DNA of 64,000 bases from Polynucleobacter duraquae (GCF_000973625.1 NZ_CP007501.1:682001-746000), one strand, 5' to 3'. Shown: positions 15,827 to 23,468, counted from the first letter of the stretch. Translations and numbers: made by a program. Notes: generated by a model from the letters alone, not told the origin.

Positions 15827-16963
15827 ATGGAGCAGGTTGATTGCGTAGTAGTAGGCGCTGGAGTAGTTGGTTTAGCAGTTGCTCGCGAGATGGCTTTGCA
15901 AGGCCGAGAAACGATTTTACTCGAGCGTGAAGCTTCTTTTGGAACCATTAGTAGTGCGCGCAATAGTGAAGTGATTCATGCAGGTATTTATTACCCAATG
16001 GATTCCCTAAAGGCTAAGCTTTGTGTAAAAGGTAATCGCCTCTTGTATGAATACTGCCGTAGTCATCAAGTGAACACTCAAGCCTACGGTAAGTTAATCG
16101 TAGCTGCAGATGCAAGTCAGCTAGATGATCTACAAGCTATTTTGTATAAAGCCCAAAATAACCAAGTGCCTGATATCAAGATGATTTCAGGGGCTCAAGC
16201 TAAAGCCTTAGAGCCGGAACTGAAGTGTGAGGCTGCAGTGCTCTCAAGTTCGACGGGTGTAGTCGATAGTCATGGATTGATGCTGTCATTACTTGGTGGG
16301 TTTGAAGATGCAGGCGGTATGGTCGCCTATCAATCTCCCTTGCTCAGCGCAAAGCCGATTGGTAATGCTGCTGATGGTGGTTTTGAGCTCACGATTGGTG
16401 GCGTTGATGGCATGACTATTCAGACCAAGTTGCTAATTAATTGCGCTGGACTTAGCGCCCCAGCGCTTGCCCAAAAAATTGAAGGACTCTCGAAAGACCG
16501 AATACCCAAAGCCTACTTTGCAAAAGGCAATTACTTTTCCTTATCTGGTAAATCCCCATTCAGTCATTTGATTTATCCCATCCCTGAGCCAGGCGGTCTA
16601 GGTGTTCATCTGACCCTCGACATGGGAGGTCAGGCGAAGTTTGGTCCAGACGTGGAATGGCTAGACATTAATGAGGAAAGCCAGATTAATTACACAGTTG
16701 ATCAAGGGCGGGGAGATAGCTTTTATGCGGCCGTCAGAAAATATTGGCCAGACCTAAAAGATGGCTCTTTACAAGCGGATTACTCAGGCGTCAGAGCCAA
16801 AATCGTCCCGCCAAACGCCCCAGCTGGAGACTTTTACTTTGAAGGACCCCAACAGCATCAACTGAACGGCTTATTTAACCTCTATGGCTTTGAGTCCCCA
16901 GGGCTCACCTCTTGTTTGGCCATTGCCCAGCATTTAGAGGCGCAAATCAAAAGTTCTCTATAA
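15827..16963 (+). CDS. L-2-hydroxyglutarate oxidase-like FAD-dependent oxidoreductase
   Basis: 378 residues. The FAD-binding motif VVVGAGVVGLAVAREMA starts at residue 7, followed by LLEREASFGTISSARNSEVIHAGIYYP, which is characteristic of the LhgO/L2HGDH branch of the DAO family, and a C-terminal YGFESPGLTSCLAIA. Expected reaction is oxidation of L-2-hydroxyglutarate, or a similar hydroxy acid, passing electrons to a quinone or oxygen; the exact substrate is inferred. AGGAATAGCGG supports the ATG at 15827. Its stop codon overlaps the -10 box of the following tRNA-Ser gene. It is divergent from pgi. Confidence 0.87.
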   Translation: MEQVDCVVVGAGVVGLAVAREMALQGRETILLEREASFGTISSARNSEVIHAGIYYPMDSLKAKLCVKGNRLLYEYCRSHQVNTQAYGKLIVAADASQLDDLQAILYKAQNNQVPDIKMISGAQAKALEPELKCEAAVLSSSTGVVDSHGLMLSLLGGFEDAGGMVAYQSPLLSAKPIGNAADGGFELTIGGVDGMTIQTKLLINCAGLSAPALAQKIEGLSKDRIPKAYFAKGNYFSLSGKSPFSHLIYPIPEPGGLGVHLTLDMGGQAKFGPDVEWLDINEESQINYTVDQGRGDSFYAAVRKYWPDLKDGSLQADYSGVRAKIVPPNAPAGDFYFEGPQQHQLNGLFNLYGFESPGLTSCLAIAQHLEAQIKSSL

Positions 16964-16964
16964 T
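16959..16964 (+). promoter_or_regulatory. -10 box of tRNA-Ser(TGA)
   Basis: Perfect TATAAT 19 bases before the tRNA, overlapping the stop codon of the preceding gene. As with the other tRNA-Ser, no clear -35 box is seen. Confidence 0.5.
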
Positions 16965-16983
16965 CTAGGACTTAAATCGCAAA

Positions 16984-17073
16984 GGAAGAGTGGCAGAGCG
17001 GTTGAATGCACCAGTCTTGAAAACTGGCGAGGATGAAAGTCCTCCGTGAGTTCGAATCTCACCTCTTCCGCCA
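16984..17073 (+). tRNA. serT-like: tRNA-Ser (anticodon TGA)
   Basis: Class II tRNA: acceptor GGAAGAG / CTCTTCC with encoded GCCA, anticodon stem CCAGT/ACTGG around the loop CTTGAAA (anticodon TGA), long variable arm, T arm GTTCGAATC. Its last bases recur at 18782-18793. The gene symbol is only a label by analogy. Confidence 0.97.
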
Positions 17074-17074
17074 A
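17063..17074 (+). repeat. tRNA-Ser(TGA) 3' end, left copy of a direct repeat (attL-like)
   Basis: CTCTTCCGCCAA is repeated exactly at 18782-18793 in the same orientation. The two copies bracket the sensor-kinase segment. The same core, CTTCCGCCA, bounds the methyltransferase segment near 1.2-2.5 kb. Confidence 0.55.
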
Positions 17075-17088
17075 TGATGTTTATAGAT

Positions 17089-17115
17089 AAAGTCCACTTA
17101 TTGGGCTTTTTTTAT
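17089..17115 (+). terminator. Terminator after tRNA-Ser(TGA)
   Basis: Stem AAAGTCC / GGGCTTT with one T-G wobble, loop ACTTATT, then a T run. It starts 16 bases after the CCA. Confidence 0.7.
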
Positions 17116-17168
17116 TTCAGAGTTGGCAGGTTAATCGCAGTTGGTCTCGAAAATCCCCTTCAAGAACT

Positions 17169-17183
17169 GTCCTTTAAAAGGAC
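17169..17183. promoter_or_regulatory. 15-bp palindrome 1 upstream of the sensor kinase
   Basis: GTCCTTTAAAAGGAC is a perfect 7+1+7 inverted repeat. It differs from the palindrome at 17215-17229 only at two symmetric positions, as paired binding sites of one dimeric regulator would. Confidence 0.5.
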
Positions 17184-17212
17184 AAATCAATTAGACATCC
17201 CTGCGTTGGTCG

Positions 17213-18709
17213 ATGTCGTTTAAAACGACATTGTCAATGATCTTTAGTAATATCTGGATTATGGAGTCAGCTAATCAAATCTTTTTTATTGCTTTTTCAT
17301 TAATTGGCCTGGGCCTATTTTTAAGTGCCCTTCATCAATATCGTGCTAATAGGGTAGATGGATTTAGCATCTACTGGCCCTTAAGCGTGGGACTTTTCTC
17401 CCTATCTTCTTTTAGTTTTGGAATTGCCTTATGGACACATAAGTTTTTTCTGACAATAGCAAACACCTCATTTATTGTGTCAGTTTTTCTTCTTATATTT
17501 TTATATCGATCATGGAATCAGCGCTCATTTACTAAGATTCAAGTTTCGCTTTTGTGGCTCATTCCAATCATTATTTTCTTTCTATATGACTACCTGAGAG
17601 TGCTGCCAGACAGCTTTAAGCATCGTGTGGCATTAATAACAATTACTCAAGAGCTATTTTTAGTATGGCAAATATGGGAGCTGAGGAGGTATTACAAGGA
17701 AGATCGAACGATAGTGGTGAGGTGGCTGATTTTTTTATCAGCCTTTACCCTGCTTGGAGAAGTCTGTAGAACCCTTTGGGTATTGTTTGGAAGCACCCAA
17801 ACCAATTTCTTTCTTTACGCTCAAGATGCTCTAGCTTTAACTCTTTTGTGGATTGGTTATGGCAGCACGATATTAGTCTATGTTGCCCTTGGAAGTTTTT
17901 ATTTAGAAAAACAGATTAGAAAAGATAATCAGATTGCCAATGCTCTAAAGAGCACTAAAGAAGAAAATGAAAAAATAACCGAGCTTTTAAAAGAAAAAGA
18001 GCGACTCATCTACGGCCTAATGAAGGCCAATAAGACTGCGGCTACAGGGGCTCTATCGGCTTCGATTGCTCACGAGCTCAATCAGCCTCTTGGTGCATCT
18101 AATCTCAATATTCAGTTTCTGAAAATGAAGTTAGAAAAAGGAGTGCTCAACCCAGAGTTGGGTAAAGAAATATTGAATTCGCTGGAGCAAGATAACAAGA
18201 GGGCGGCAACGATCGTTAGATCGCTTAGATCAATATTTACAGAAGGTGAATCTAATTCTCAAGAAGTTCAATTGGGCAACTTGATTTCAAGCGTTCTAGA
18301 TATTGTGAAGCCAGAACTCAAGAGTAAGAATATCCAAATTCAACTTCGAGTTGATGAGGGCCTAATGGTTCAGGTAAATTCTTCTGAAATCGAACAAGTC
18401 ATATTAAATTTGCTCAATAACGCGATTCAAGCCTTGGCGAATTCAGGAACACTCCAGCGCCGCATTGCTATAGAGGCCATAAAGGCTGACAAGTTCGTTC
18501 AATTAAGCATTTCTGATAATGGCGAAGGCGTTCCTGCTCAATTTAAACCCCAACTATTTGAATTGCTCAGTACCACCAAGCAAACCGGCATGGGTCTTGG
18601 GTTATGGCTTTGTAAACATATCGTCACCAGGTATGGAGGCTCGATTCAATATGAGGATGGAGTCGGAGGTGGGGCTAGATTTGTCATTAAGCTGCCACAA
18701 GCACATTAA
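17213..18709 (+). CDS. Orphan membrane sensor histidine kinase
   Basis: Up to 498 residues. About seven hydrophobic segments fill the first 240 residues, then a charged coiled-coil-like linker (KSTKEENEKITELLKEKERL), a HisKA H-box SIAHELNQPLG with phospho-acceptor H287, and an ATPase domain with N-box NLLNNAIQAL, DNGEGVP and MGLGLWLCKHIV. So it is a complete kinase with an integral-membrane sensor. No response regulator gene is adjacent. The start is uncertain: the ATG at 17213 lies inside a palindrome and lacks a ribosome site; 17237 or 17261 (MESANQIFF, just before the first membrane segment) are alternatives. The gene is AT-rich relative to its neighbours and lies between copies of a tRNA 3' end, suggesting transfer. 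The signal and output are unknown. Confidence 0.87.
   Translation: MSFKTTLSMIFSNIWIMESANQIFFIAFSLIGLGLFLSALHQYRANRVDGFSIYWPLSVGLFSLSSFSFGIALWTHKFFLTIANTSFIVSVFLLIFLYRSWNQRSFTKIQVSLLWLIPIIIFFLYDYLRVLPDSFKHRVALITITQELFLVWQIWELRRYYKEDRTIVVRWLIFLSAFTLLGEVCRTLWVLFGSTQTNFFLYAQDALALTLLWIGYGSTILVYVALGSFYLEKQIRKDNQIANALKSTKEENEKITELLKEKERLIYGLMKANKTAATGALSASIAHELNQPLGASNLNIQFLKMKLEKGVLNPELGKEILNSLEQDNKRAATIVRSLRSIFTEGESNSQEVQLGNLISSVLDIVKPELKSKNIQIQLRVDEGLMVQVNSSEIEQVILNLLNNAIQALANSGTLQRRIAIEAIKADKFVQLSISDNGEGVPAQFKPQLFELLSTTKQTGMGLGLWLCKHIVTRYGGSIQYEDGVGGGARFVIKLPQAH
17215..17229. promoter_or_regulatory. 15-bp palindrome 2 at the start of the sensor kinase
   Basis: GTCGTTTAAAACGAC, extended to a perfect 9+1+9 inverted repeat over 17213-17231. 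It is the partner of the palindrome at 17169-17183, 46 bases apart centre to centre. It covers the most upstream possible start codon, which argues that translation starts further on. Confidence 0.5.
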
Positions 18710-18781
18710 TAAGAGCCAATTTAGCTCTACAAGCCCTGTCTGGGATAGCTATTACTTATTGAGTGTGCGGCCACCACTTAA

Positions 18782-18793
18782 CTCTTCCGCCAA
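18782..18793 (+). repeat. Second copy of tRNA-Ser(TGA) 3' end (attR-like)
   Basis: CTCTTCCGCCAA, identical to 17063-17074, without a tRNA body in front. A terminator begins five bases later, as expected for a displaced original tRNA 3' flank. Confidence 0.55.
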
Positions 18794-18797
18794 ATAA

Positions 18798-18831
18798 AAA
18801 ACCCCAGCAAGTGATTGCTGGGGTTTTGTCT
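18798..18831 (+). terminator. Strong Rho-independent terminator
   Basis: Thirteen-base perfect stem AAAACCCCAGCAA / TTGCTGGGGTTTT with loop GTGA. It follows the detached tRNA 3' end and the sensor-kinase gene; on the reverse strand it lies downstream of the exported protein gene at 18860-19441 and could serve that gene too. Confidence 0.9.
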
Positions 18832-18859
18832 TTCTAGTAACTGGAAAGGCGTTATTGCA

Positions 18860-19441
18860 TTACTTCTTGGCAGTTGGTGCACTTACAACTGCAGCAATCG
18901 CTTCTGTGTAAACCACTTTAACCTGGTCGTTTACAGCGATATCTTTCATTAAGTCAGGATTCTGAACTTTAACTTTGAAGATATTTCCTTGAGGACCTTT
19001 TAAAGAAACGATGTTTTTAGTCGCATCAATTGCTTCAACATTAGCAGTAGCAGTAATGGTGTTAGTAGTGATCATGCCTGGCTTGTCGCCTTGTGGTGCA
19101 GTGGCGGTAGTAGTAGTAACTTGCTCGCCAGTAACGCTTGGGTTTTTCACTTTAACCAATTCAACAGCAACAGCGAGTTCATAAACAACGTCAAAACGAT
19201 CGCCTACTTTAATCTCAGCAAAGTTCTTTACTTCAGGACCAGCAACGATAGTGGATTCACCATCTTGATTCTTGAGAGTAACGGTACGGGTTGCAGCATC
19301 AATGTTGATAACTTCACCGTCATAAATGAGGGCGGTTTCTTGAGCAGTTACAGCAGCAACAGGAGCTTTTGGTTGATTGAGTACGAAGTAGGCGCCGATA
19401 GCGATAGCGGCAAGAGCTACAACAATGAGTATTTTTTTCAT
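18860..19441 (-). CDS. Exported protein with two repeated beta-rich domains, unknown function
   Basis: 193 residues. A hydrophobic N-terminus (KKILIVVALAAIAIGAYFVL) is a signal peptide or membrane anchor. Two similar domains follow: about 40-97 (GEVINIDAATRTVTLKNQDG ... VGDRFDVVYELAVAVEL) and about 132-188 (ANVEAIDATKNIVSLKGPQG ... VNDQVKVVYTEAIAAVV), joined by a Thr-rich linker. The repeat pattern 'x-V-x-x-I-D-x-x-x-x-x-V-[ST]-L-K' followed by 'V-x-D-x-x-x-V-x-Y' points to an internal duplication of a small beta barrel in the periplasm. AAGGA lies 11 bases before the ATG. I do not recognise a named family and infer no function. Confidence 0.75.
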   Translation of the reverse strand: MKKILIVVALAAIAIGAYFVLNQPKAPVAAVTAQETALIYDGEVINIDAATRTVTLKNQDGESTIVAGPEVKNFAEIKVGDRFDVVYELAVAVELVKVKNPSVTGEQVTTTTATAPQGDKPGMITTNTITATANVEAIDATKNIVSLKGPQGNIFKVKVQNPDLMKDIAVNDQVKVVYTEAIAAVVSAPTAKK

Positions 19442-19678
19442 AACAGTATTAATCCTTAATAAATTGAATCACATTACCAATAGGCGATAGTGGGGTAATT
19501 GATAAATGTAGTTGTTTTAACAATTATGGAGATTGTATTACTCAAGTTATTAATCAGAATGAATTTCTGGGCCAAATTTGGCTAAAAAGAGCTTAATTCC
19601 CCACTATTTATTGATCTATCGCAATTCCCCATTTTTTAAGGGGTTCATACTTAAATAGTGCGATCTACAGGAATACAT

Positions 19679-20062
19679 ATGTTTTGGAGCTTATTTTCGG
19701 GAATTGTCCTCATGTGCCTGACTTTTACAGTCAGTGCAGTAACGCCACAAGATTTGCTGAAATCCTATGAAGTTCAATCGGGTAAGGCATCATCGGTTCG
19801 CGGAGAGCAGTTCTTCAATGCCAAGCACGGTAAGGAATGGAGCTGTGCATCCTGCCATGACAATCCCCCGAATCACGACACTAAACATATAGTTACTGGG
19901 AAGGTAATCAAGCCACTAGCGCCTAGCGCTAATCCCGCCCGTTTTACTGATGAGGCCAGAGCTGAGAAATGGTTTAAACGTAATTGCAATGATGTACTTG
20001 GTAAGGACTGCACCGCTCAAGAAAAAGCAGATGTTCTTTCTTGGCTAATGACCGTTAAATGA
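19679..20062 (+). CDS. shp: SHP-type monoheme cytochrome c (DUF1924)
   Basis: 127 residues from ATG 19679; a GTG at 19658 is possible but AGGA sits seven bases before this ATG. A signal peptide (FWSLFSGIVLMCLTFTVSAV) is followed by the heme motif CASCH and a C-terminal Cys pair (FKRNCNDVLGKDC). This matches the sphaeroides heme protein family, whose members bind oxygen or small ligands at a high-spin heme in the periplasm. It overlaps the next gene by four bases; the order SHP - diheme cytochrome - cytochrome b is a known electron-transfer module from quinol to SHP. The physiological substrate of the module is not settled. Confidence 0.87.
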   Translation: MFWSLFSGIVLMCLTFTVSAVTPQDLLKSYEVQSGKASSVRGEQFFNAKHGKEWSCASCHDNPPNHDTKHIVTGKVIKPLAPSANPARFTDEARAEKWFKRNCNDVLGKDCTAQEKADVLSWLMTVK

Positions 20063-20535
20063 ATTCTATCAAAATGAAAAACACTATATTCATTGTCACT
20101 ACTTTTTTATTGGCATCTCCATTTACATTCGCAGGAAAAATGACCATGCCTACAGATGCTCCAGCTTCTTATGAAGCTGAGTGCGCAAGTTGTCATATGG
20201 CCTATCCGCCAGCACTTTTAAGTCAGCAGAGTTGGAAGAATATGATGTCTAGTCTATCAAAGCACTTCGGTACTGATGCTAGCGTGGATCCTAAGACCCA
20301 GACTGAGCTGACTAACTGGTTAGTGAAGAATGCGACCACTAGACAAAAGTACAGTGAGACCGCTCCAGAAAACCGTATTACCAAAACATCTTGGTTTATT
20401 CGTAAGCATGATGAGGTGAGGCCTGAGGTTTGGAAGCGAGCAAGTATTAAGAGCCCAGCTAATTGTGGCGCTTGTCATATCGATGCTGCTAATGGCGTCT
20501 TTAGCGAGAAAAATATCAAGATACCAGCGAAATGA
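20059..20535 (+). CDS. dhc: Diheme cytochrome c (DHC family)
   Basis: 158 residues with a signal peptide (MKNTIFIVTTFLLASPFTFA), an N-terminal heme site CASCH and a C-terminal heme site CGACH. Its length, two CxxCH sites and the conserved ENRITKTSWFIRKHDEV segment fit the DHC partner of SHP cytochromes. It should pass electrons in the periplasm from the membrane cytochrome b to SHP. It overlaps both neighbours by four bases (ATGA), so the three genes are translationally coupled. ATG at 20074 (MKNTIF) is an alternative start that gives a more typical signal peptide. Confidence 0.87.
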   Translation: MNSIKMKNTIFIVTTFLLASPFTFAGKMTMPTDAPASYEAECASCHMAYPPALLSQQSWKNMMSSLSKHFGTDASVDPKTQTELTNWLVKNATTRQKYSETAPENRITKTSWFIRKHDEVRPEVWKRASIKSPANCGACHIDAANGVFSEKNIKIPAK

Positions 20536-21206
20536 ACCATCGCCTGAATGATGCAGTTGGCGCTACGGGCAGGGTAAGGCAAGCCATTATGGTGTGGGAT
20601 ATACCGGTCAGGGTATTTCATTGGCTGTTAGTCATTTGTTTTGCCGGTGCTTGGCTCAGCTCAGAGAGCGAGCGCTGGGCCCTGATTCACTATGCGTTCG
20701 GATATACCGCATGCCTTTTGGTTCTGATCAGATTGGTATGGGGCTTGATTGGCACTCGTTACGCCAGATTTAGCCAATTCCTCAAAAGTCCCAAAGCTGT
20801 CATCGGACACTTTATGGCAATGTTACGCGGCCATCCCCATCACGATGTGGGTCACAATCCAGCGGGTGGTTTGGTGATGTTTGTGCTGATGTTACTCATA
20901 ATGTTAATTGGCTTCACTGGTTATCTATCGGTTAAAGAGTTTTTGGGTGACTTTGCATCGGAAGCTCATGAAGTAGTGGCAAATTTGGTGCTTGGCGTAG
21001 TCATCCTCCACATCCTTGCCGCAATTGGCATGAGTTTGATCGAAAGACAGAATCTAGTGAGATCCATGATCAATGGCAAAAAACAGGGTATGCCAGAGCA
21101 AGGGATTCGTTATCCGCAATATCTGATTGGCTCCTTGATCTTTTTTGGGGCGATCTACTTCTTTTATCTGATCATGAGCGGTAGCCTGCCTAGCCTCACT
21201 CAATAG
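20532..21206 (+). CDS. Cytochrome b561-type membrane subunit
   Basis: 224 residues with four to five membrane segments. VWDIPVRVFHWLLV opens the first helix and carries a likely heme-ligand His; further His lie in WALIHYAFGY, SEAHEVVANL and VILHILAA. This is the prokaryotic di-heme cytochrome b (b561/Ni-hydrogenase-like) family. In context it would oxidise quinol and reduce the diheme cytochrome c encoded upstream. It is the last gene of the shp-dhc-cyt b operon. Confidence 0.87.
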   Translation: MNHRLNDAVGATGRVRQAIMVWDIPVRVFHWLLVICFAGAWLSSESERWALIHYAFGYTACLLVLIRLVWGLIGTRYARFSQFLKSPKAVIGHFMAMLRGHPHHDVGHNPAGGLVMFVLMLLIMLIGFTGYLSVKEFLGDFASEAHEVVANLVLGVVILHILAAIGMSLIERQNLVRSMINGKKQGMPEQGIRYPQYLIGSLIFFGAIYFFYLIMSGSLPSLTQ

Positions 21207-21270
21207 GTTTGGTTACTAATTGTCTGGTCTGATGCTCGTTCTAAGATAGCAAGAAGCTCTTTTAAGAGTG

Positions 21271-21294
21271 GGCATTAGCTCTATAGCTAATTGC
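21271..21294. promoter_or_regulatory. Inverted repeat upstream of the alkylsulfatase gene
   Basis: GGCATTAGCT and AGCTAATTGCC form a 10-base stem with a single bulge and loop CTAT. There is no T tail, so it is more likely an operator or leader structure of the sulfatase gene than a terminator of the cytochrome operon. Confidence 0.35.
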
Positions 21295-21365
21295 CTATAG
21301 ATGTAGCAATCTTTACATTCCTAAGATATCTTTTGTGCCAATACATGTATTACTTCAAGGCTTTC

Positions 21366-23468
21366 ATGAAAACCAAACTCTCCCTGCTTGCCCTATCTAT
21401 TGCCCTCATTTCCGGTAATCCCGCTATCGCCGCTGGCGGGGGTAGCGTGGTGGCTGATCCTGGCGCGATGCAGGGCAAACACTTTGACTCAAAGGGTAAG
21501 GCTCCATCTACATTTACAGTTGAACTACAAAATGGCTTACGTAAAACCTTGCCGTTTGAGGATAAGCGTGATTTTGAAGAGTCTAAGAGGGGATTTATTG
21601 CCGCCCCTAAATATAAATCCATCATGGCGGATGCTGGTAATGTTGCTTGGGATATGGGTAGTTATGACTTCCTCTTGCAAGGCAAAGACTTTGATAGCGT
21701 TCACCCATCATTACAGCGTCAAGCGATTCTGAATATGGGCTACGGCCTCTATGAAGTGGTCCCGGGAAAGATTTATCAAGTGCGCGGTTTTGACTTATCG
21801 AATATCAGCTTTGTTAAAACGAATACCGGCTGGATTGTCTTTGACCCATTGACCTCAAAAGAAACTGCTAGAGCAGCTCTAGAATTGGTTAATGAGAAGT
21901 TAGGTAAGCGCCCAGTAGTAGCTGTGGTGTACTCCCATTCTCATGCTGACCATTTTGGTGGTGTGCGCGGCGTAGTGGATGAAGTAGATGTGAAGAGTGG
22001 CAAAGTGAAGATTATTGCCCCCGCTGGTTTTATGGATCATGCGGTTGCAGAAAACGTATACGCTGGTAATGCCATGACGCGCCGTTTGTATTTCCAGTAT
22101 GGCGTTTTATTGCCACGCAGCCCATTTGGGCACGTTGACCAGTCGATTGGTAAAAATACTGCGGCCGGAAATCTGGGTTTAATTGAGCCAACCATTCTCA
22201 TTAATGAGCCATTTGAAAAAATGACGGTAGATGGCGTGGAGATGGAGTTCCAGAACACACCGGGCACCGAAGCTCCTGCTGAGATGAACACCTATTTCCC
22301 GCAGATGAAAGCATTCTGGGCTGCTGAAAACATTACGGGCACCATTCACAATATCTACACCTTGCGCGGTGCATTAGTACGTGATGCTTTGGCATGGTCT
22401 AAGAATATTAATAATGCTTTGTACCGTTATGGCAATGAAGCACAAGTCATGTTTGCCTCGCATTCCTGGCCACGCTGGGGAAATGATCGCGTGCAAGAAG
22501 TGATGCGCACACAGCGTGATAGCTATGCACACCTGAACAATGAGGTCCTGCATTTGGCGAACAATGGTGTGACGATTAATGAAGTCCATAACGTCTACAA
22601 GCAACCAGAGAGTCTGAAGTCTCAATGGGCTGCTCACAGCTACCATGGCTCAGAGGAGCACAATAGCCGCGCCGTCATTAATCGCTACTTGGGCTACTGG
22701 GATGCTAATCCTGCCACCTTGATTCCCTTATCACCAAAAGATTCTGCGCCACTCTATGTAGAAATGATGGGTGGCTCAAGCAAGATCATGGCAAAGGGTA
22801 AGCAACTCTATAAGCAGGGTAAATACCGCGAAGCGATGGAGATCGTGAATAAGTTAGTTTATGCAGAACCCAACAATACAGCCGGTAAAGATTTGCTAGC
22901 AGATATTTTTGAGCAAATTGGCTATCAAAAAGAAAGCCCAAGCGTACGCAATAGTTTCTTAGGCGCTGCCTATGAGTTGCGTCATGGCATGCCTTCCGGA
23001 GCATCGCCAAAGACCAATGGTCCTGACATGATTAAGGCAATGACTACAGAGCTTTGGTTAAATGCCTTAGCCATCAGCATGGACAGTAAAAAAGCTGCTG
23101 GCATGAAGTTCACTATCAACCTGAGTACGCCAGATAATAGTGAAAAGTTTGTCGTGGAAATGAGTAATTCTGCGCTGAGCAATATCAAGGGTTATCAAGA
23201 TAAAAATCCAAACTTGACTATCACCGTCAATCGTAGCGACTTGGAAAAAGTCATGGGTGGACAAACTACTTTTGAAAAACTACAAGCTGAAGGCAAGGCC
23301 AAGTTTGAGGGTGATCGCAAGGCATTCGAGCAACTGCGAAGCACGCTGACTACATTTACTCCAGATTTTGAGTTGATGCCTGGTACAAAAGCTAAAAAAG
23401 CGCCTCCTGCTAAACCAAGCAAAGATCCGTTTGAAGCTCCCCCAATCGCCAACTCAGATGGTGCTTAA
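21366..23468 (+). CDS. Linear primary alkylsulfatase (SdsA/BDS1-like metallo-beta-lactamase fold)
   Basis: 700 residues from ATG 21366, chosen because AAGG lies 8 bases upstream and a clear signal peptide follows (MKTKLSLLALSIALISGNPAIAA). The zinc motif HSHADHFGG lies at about 196-204, then GFMDHAVAENVYAGNAMTRR, GTEAPAEMN, and HSWPRWGN, all typical of type III alkylsulfatases. A C-terminal SCP2-like domain follows (AGMKFTINLSTPDN onward). It hydrolyses sulfate esters such as dodecyl sulfate in the periplasm to alcohol and sulfate. A terminator follows at once; no dedicated regulator is adjacent. Confidence 0.92.
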   Translation: MKTKLSLLALSIALISGNPAIAAGGGSVVADPGAMQGKHFDSKGKAPSTFTVELQNGLRKTLPFEDKRDFEESKRGFIAAPKYKSIMADAGNVAWDMGSYDFLLQGKDFDSVHPSLQRQAILNMGYGLYEVVPGKIYQVRGFDLSNISFVKTNTGWIVFDPLTSKETARAALELVNEKLGKRPVVAVVYSHSHADHFGGVRGVVDEVDVKSGKVKIIAPAGFMDHAVAENVYAGNAMTRRLYFQYGVLLPRSPFGHVDQSIGKNTAAGNLGLIEPTILINEPFEKMTVDGVEMEFQNTPGTEAPAEMNTYFPQMKAFWAAENITGTIHNIYTLRGALVRDALAWSKNINNALYRYGNEAQVMFASHSWPRWGNDRVQEVMRTQRDSYAHLNNEVLHLANNGVTINEVHNVYKQPESLKSQWAAHSYHGSEEHNSRAVINRYLGYWDANPATLIPLSPKDSAPLYVEMMGGSSKIMAKGKQLYKQGKYREAMEIVNKLVYAEPNNTAGKDLLADIFEQIGYQKESPSVRNSFLGAAYELRHGMPSGASPKTNGPDMIKAMTTELWLNALAISMDSKKAAGMKFTINLSTPDNSEKFVVEMSNSALSNIKGYQDKNPNLTITVNRSDLEKVMGGQTTFEKLQAEGKAKFEGDRKAFEQLRSTLTTFTPDFELMPGTKAKKAPPAKPSKDPFEAPPIANSDGA

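Larger units (their letters stand above)
17074..18793. mobile_element. Possible small genomic islet behind tRNA-Ser(TGA)
   Basis: About 1.7 kb between the tRNA and a detached copy of its 3' end. It contains one AT-rich gene, a membrane sensor kinase with no response regulator, two 15-bp palindromes upstream of it, a weak terminator at the left edge and a strong one just beyond the right edge. No integrase is present. The layout parallels the segment behind tRNA-Ser(GGA). Confidence 0.45.
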
